Source: Ciona savignyi
Lineage: Eukaryota; Chordata; Ascidiacea; Phlebobranchia; Cionidae
Assembly (NCBI GenBank): GCA_000149265.1
Contig: CH003204.1
Span: 271,535 to 335,534 of the forward strand
DNA: 64,000 nt
Direction of reading: 5' to 3'
A program made the translations under genes and the position numbers. Numbering within the stretch: the first letter of the stretch is position 1; each line of letters opens with the position of its first letter. The notes beneath the pieces were generated by a model. That model was not told the DNA's origin and ran no database searches. It saw nothing but the letters and a program-made list of their open reading frames with translations. Shown one piece after another: positions 63,225 through 64,000 of this stretch.

Positions 63225-64000
63225 GTTCAAAACTGGATTAGGATTTTCCATTATAAATCATACTGATATGAATAGGCCATTGGCGTTGAAATTTACGGAA
63301 TAATTGGAGTGACAGAGGTTAACATTATTTTTCACCCAGTTTTAAATAACGCAAAATATCAGAATTAGCAACTTGTCAAGATGTATGGGTTTTGCTATTT
63401 TAGATCTGTCTTCTGCCATTTAATTATCCAATGGGTAAATCGGGCTAGCTAGCGTAGTTTATTTTGTTTGGTGCCATCCCACATTTTTATAACAATTTGT
63501 GTGTTAGATAGGCTAGAATAATACTGGTCGTTTAATAAAAAAAGGCCAAAACCAAAAAAATATCCCACTTATAGGCCTACTTTTTAACTCGAATATCTAT
63601 TTTTAGATGTAAAAAATAGAAAAAAAATGTTTGAACTCTTTCACTCCCGGCTAAATGCATTAATTCAAACATGCTGTCCCGCAGTGTTTTTTACAATTTT
63701 TAGTCATTTTCAAATTAGCACAGTTTTTCAAAAGTTTATGCTATGATTTAATATTTAGTATGGTTGGAAAGATTTACCCCTCTTTTAAACAAGCCACATA
63801 CCTAAAATCTACCTCCAATAAAAAATATATTAGGTAAATTTTAGTGAACACCACTTTATATGTAAAGAAAATTCTGCTCGACTTTGAAAAATTTGAGGTG
63901 CACTGACAAACGAAATACTCACTAATTATTGGTATGCCCAAATGATATGAAAATTGGAATGTAGACTGTCTAATAGTTTTTGTACTCAGAAAAATTTGAA
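63225..64000. other. SEC31 intron 3 (partial)
   Basis: AT-rich sequence following the donor at 63225. No exon, SINE or inverted repeat was recognised up to the window edge. Confidence 0.6.

Overview
This is eukaryotic nuclear DNA: every recognisable protein is split into short exons with GT-AG introns and consistent reading phase, and the gaps are AT-rich and full of short interspersed repeats. The gene set (SYT15-like, PDZ-ZM, CIBAR, GT10 fucosyltransferase, a MOS kinase with many introns, an orexin-type receptor, HIF1AN and SEC31) and the compact spacing suggest an invertebrate chordate, most likely an ascidian such as Ciona. The species is an inference; the sequence does not prove it.

Layout: (1) 789-893 +, last exon of an unknown gene. 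(2) 2745-5132 +, class A peptide-type GPCR, convergent with (3) 6039-15124 -, a synaptotagmin-15-like membrane C2 protein. (4) 16060-22240 +, a PDZ-plus-ZM protein without LIM domains, convergent with (5) 22409-24180 -, CIBAR/FAM92 BAR protein. (6) 24589-26414 -, GNAT-fold acetyltransferase-like protein. (7) 28380-30560 +, GT10 fucosyltransferase, convergent with (8) 31123-36174 -, MOS-type Ser/Thr kinase. (9) 37038-44247 -, orexin/hypocretin-type GPCR. (10) 48989-53729 +, HIF1AN (FIH asparaginyl hydroxylase). (11) 54174-56658 +, weak candidate for a very small gene. (12) 56695-60245 -, four-TM protein of unknown family. (13) 61744 to the window edge +, 5' part of SEC31. Genes 3/4, 6/7, 9/10 and 12/13 are divergent pairs. 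The gene pairs 2/3, 4/5, 7/8 and 11/12 are convergent, and the predicted poly(A) signals of 7 and 8 lie about 30 bp apart.

The genes do not form one pathway; this is an ordinary gene-dense chordate segment. The unusual content is in the repeats and in lineage-specific protein changes. Two tRNA-headed SINE families dominate: SINE-A, about 110 bp with an A-rich tail, and SINE-B, about 270-300 bp ending in ATCCT-type repeats. There are also hAT-like MITEs with visible 8-bp target duplications, a pogo/Tigger-like MITE nested in a SINE, foldback elements and minisatellites. Notable points are a degenerate 18S rRNA fragment in a GPCR intron, a SINE that duplicated a splice acceptor, a duplicated GPCR tail plus SINE inside a neighbouring gene, a Ser/Asp-rich insert next to the FIH iron ligand, and an enlarged MOS activation segment.

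Exon coordinates were assigned by eye from splice sites, phase and family similarity; no alignment or search was run.
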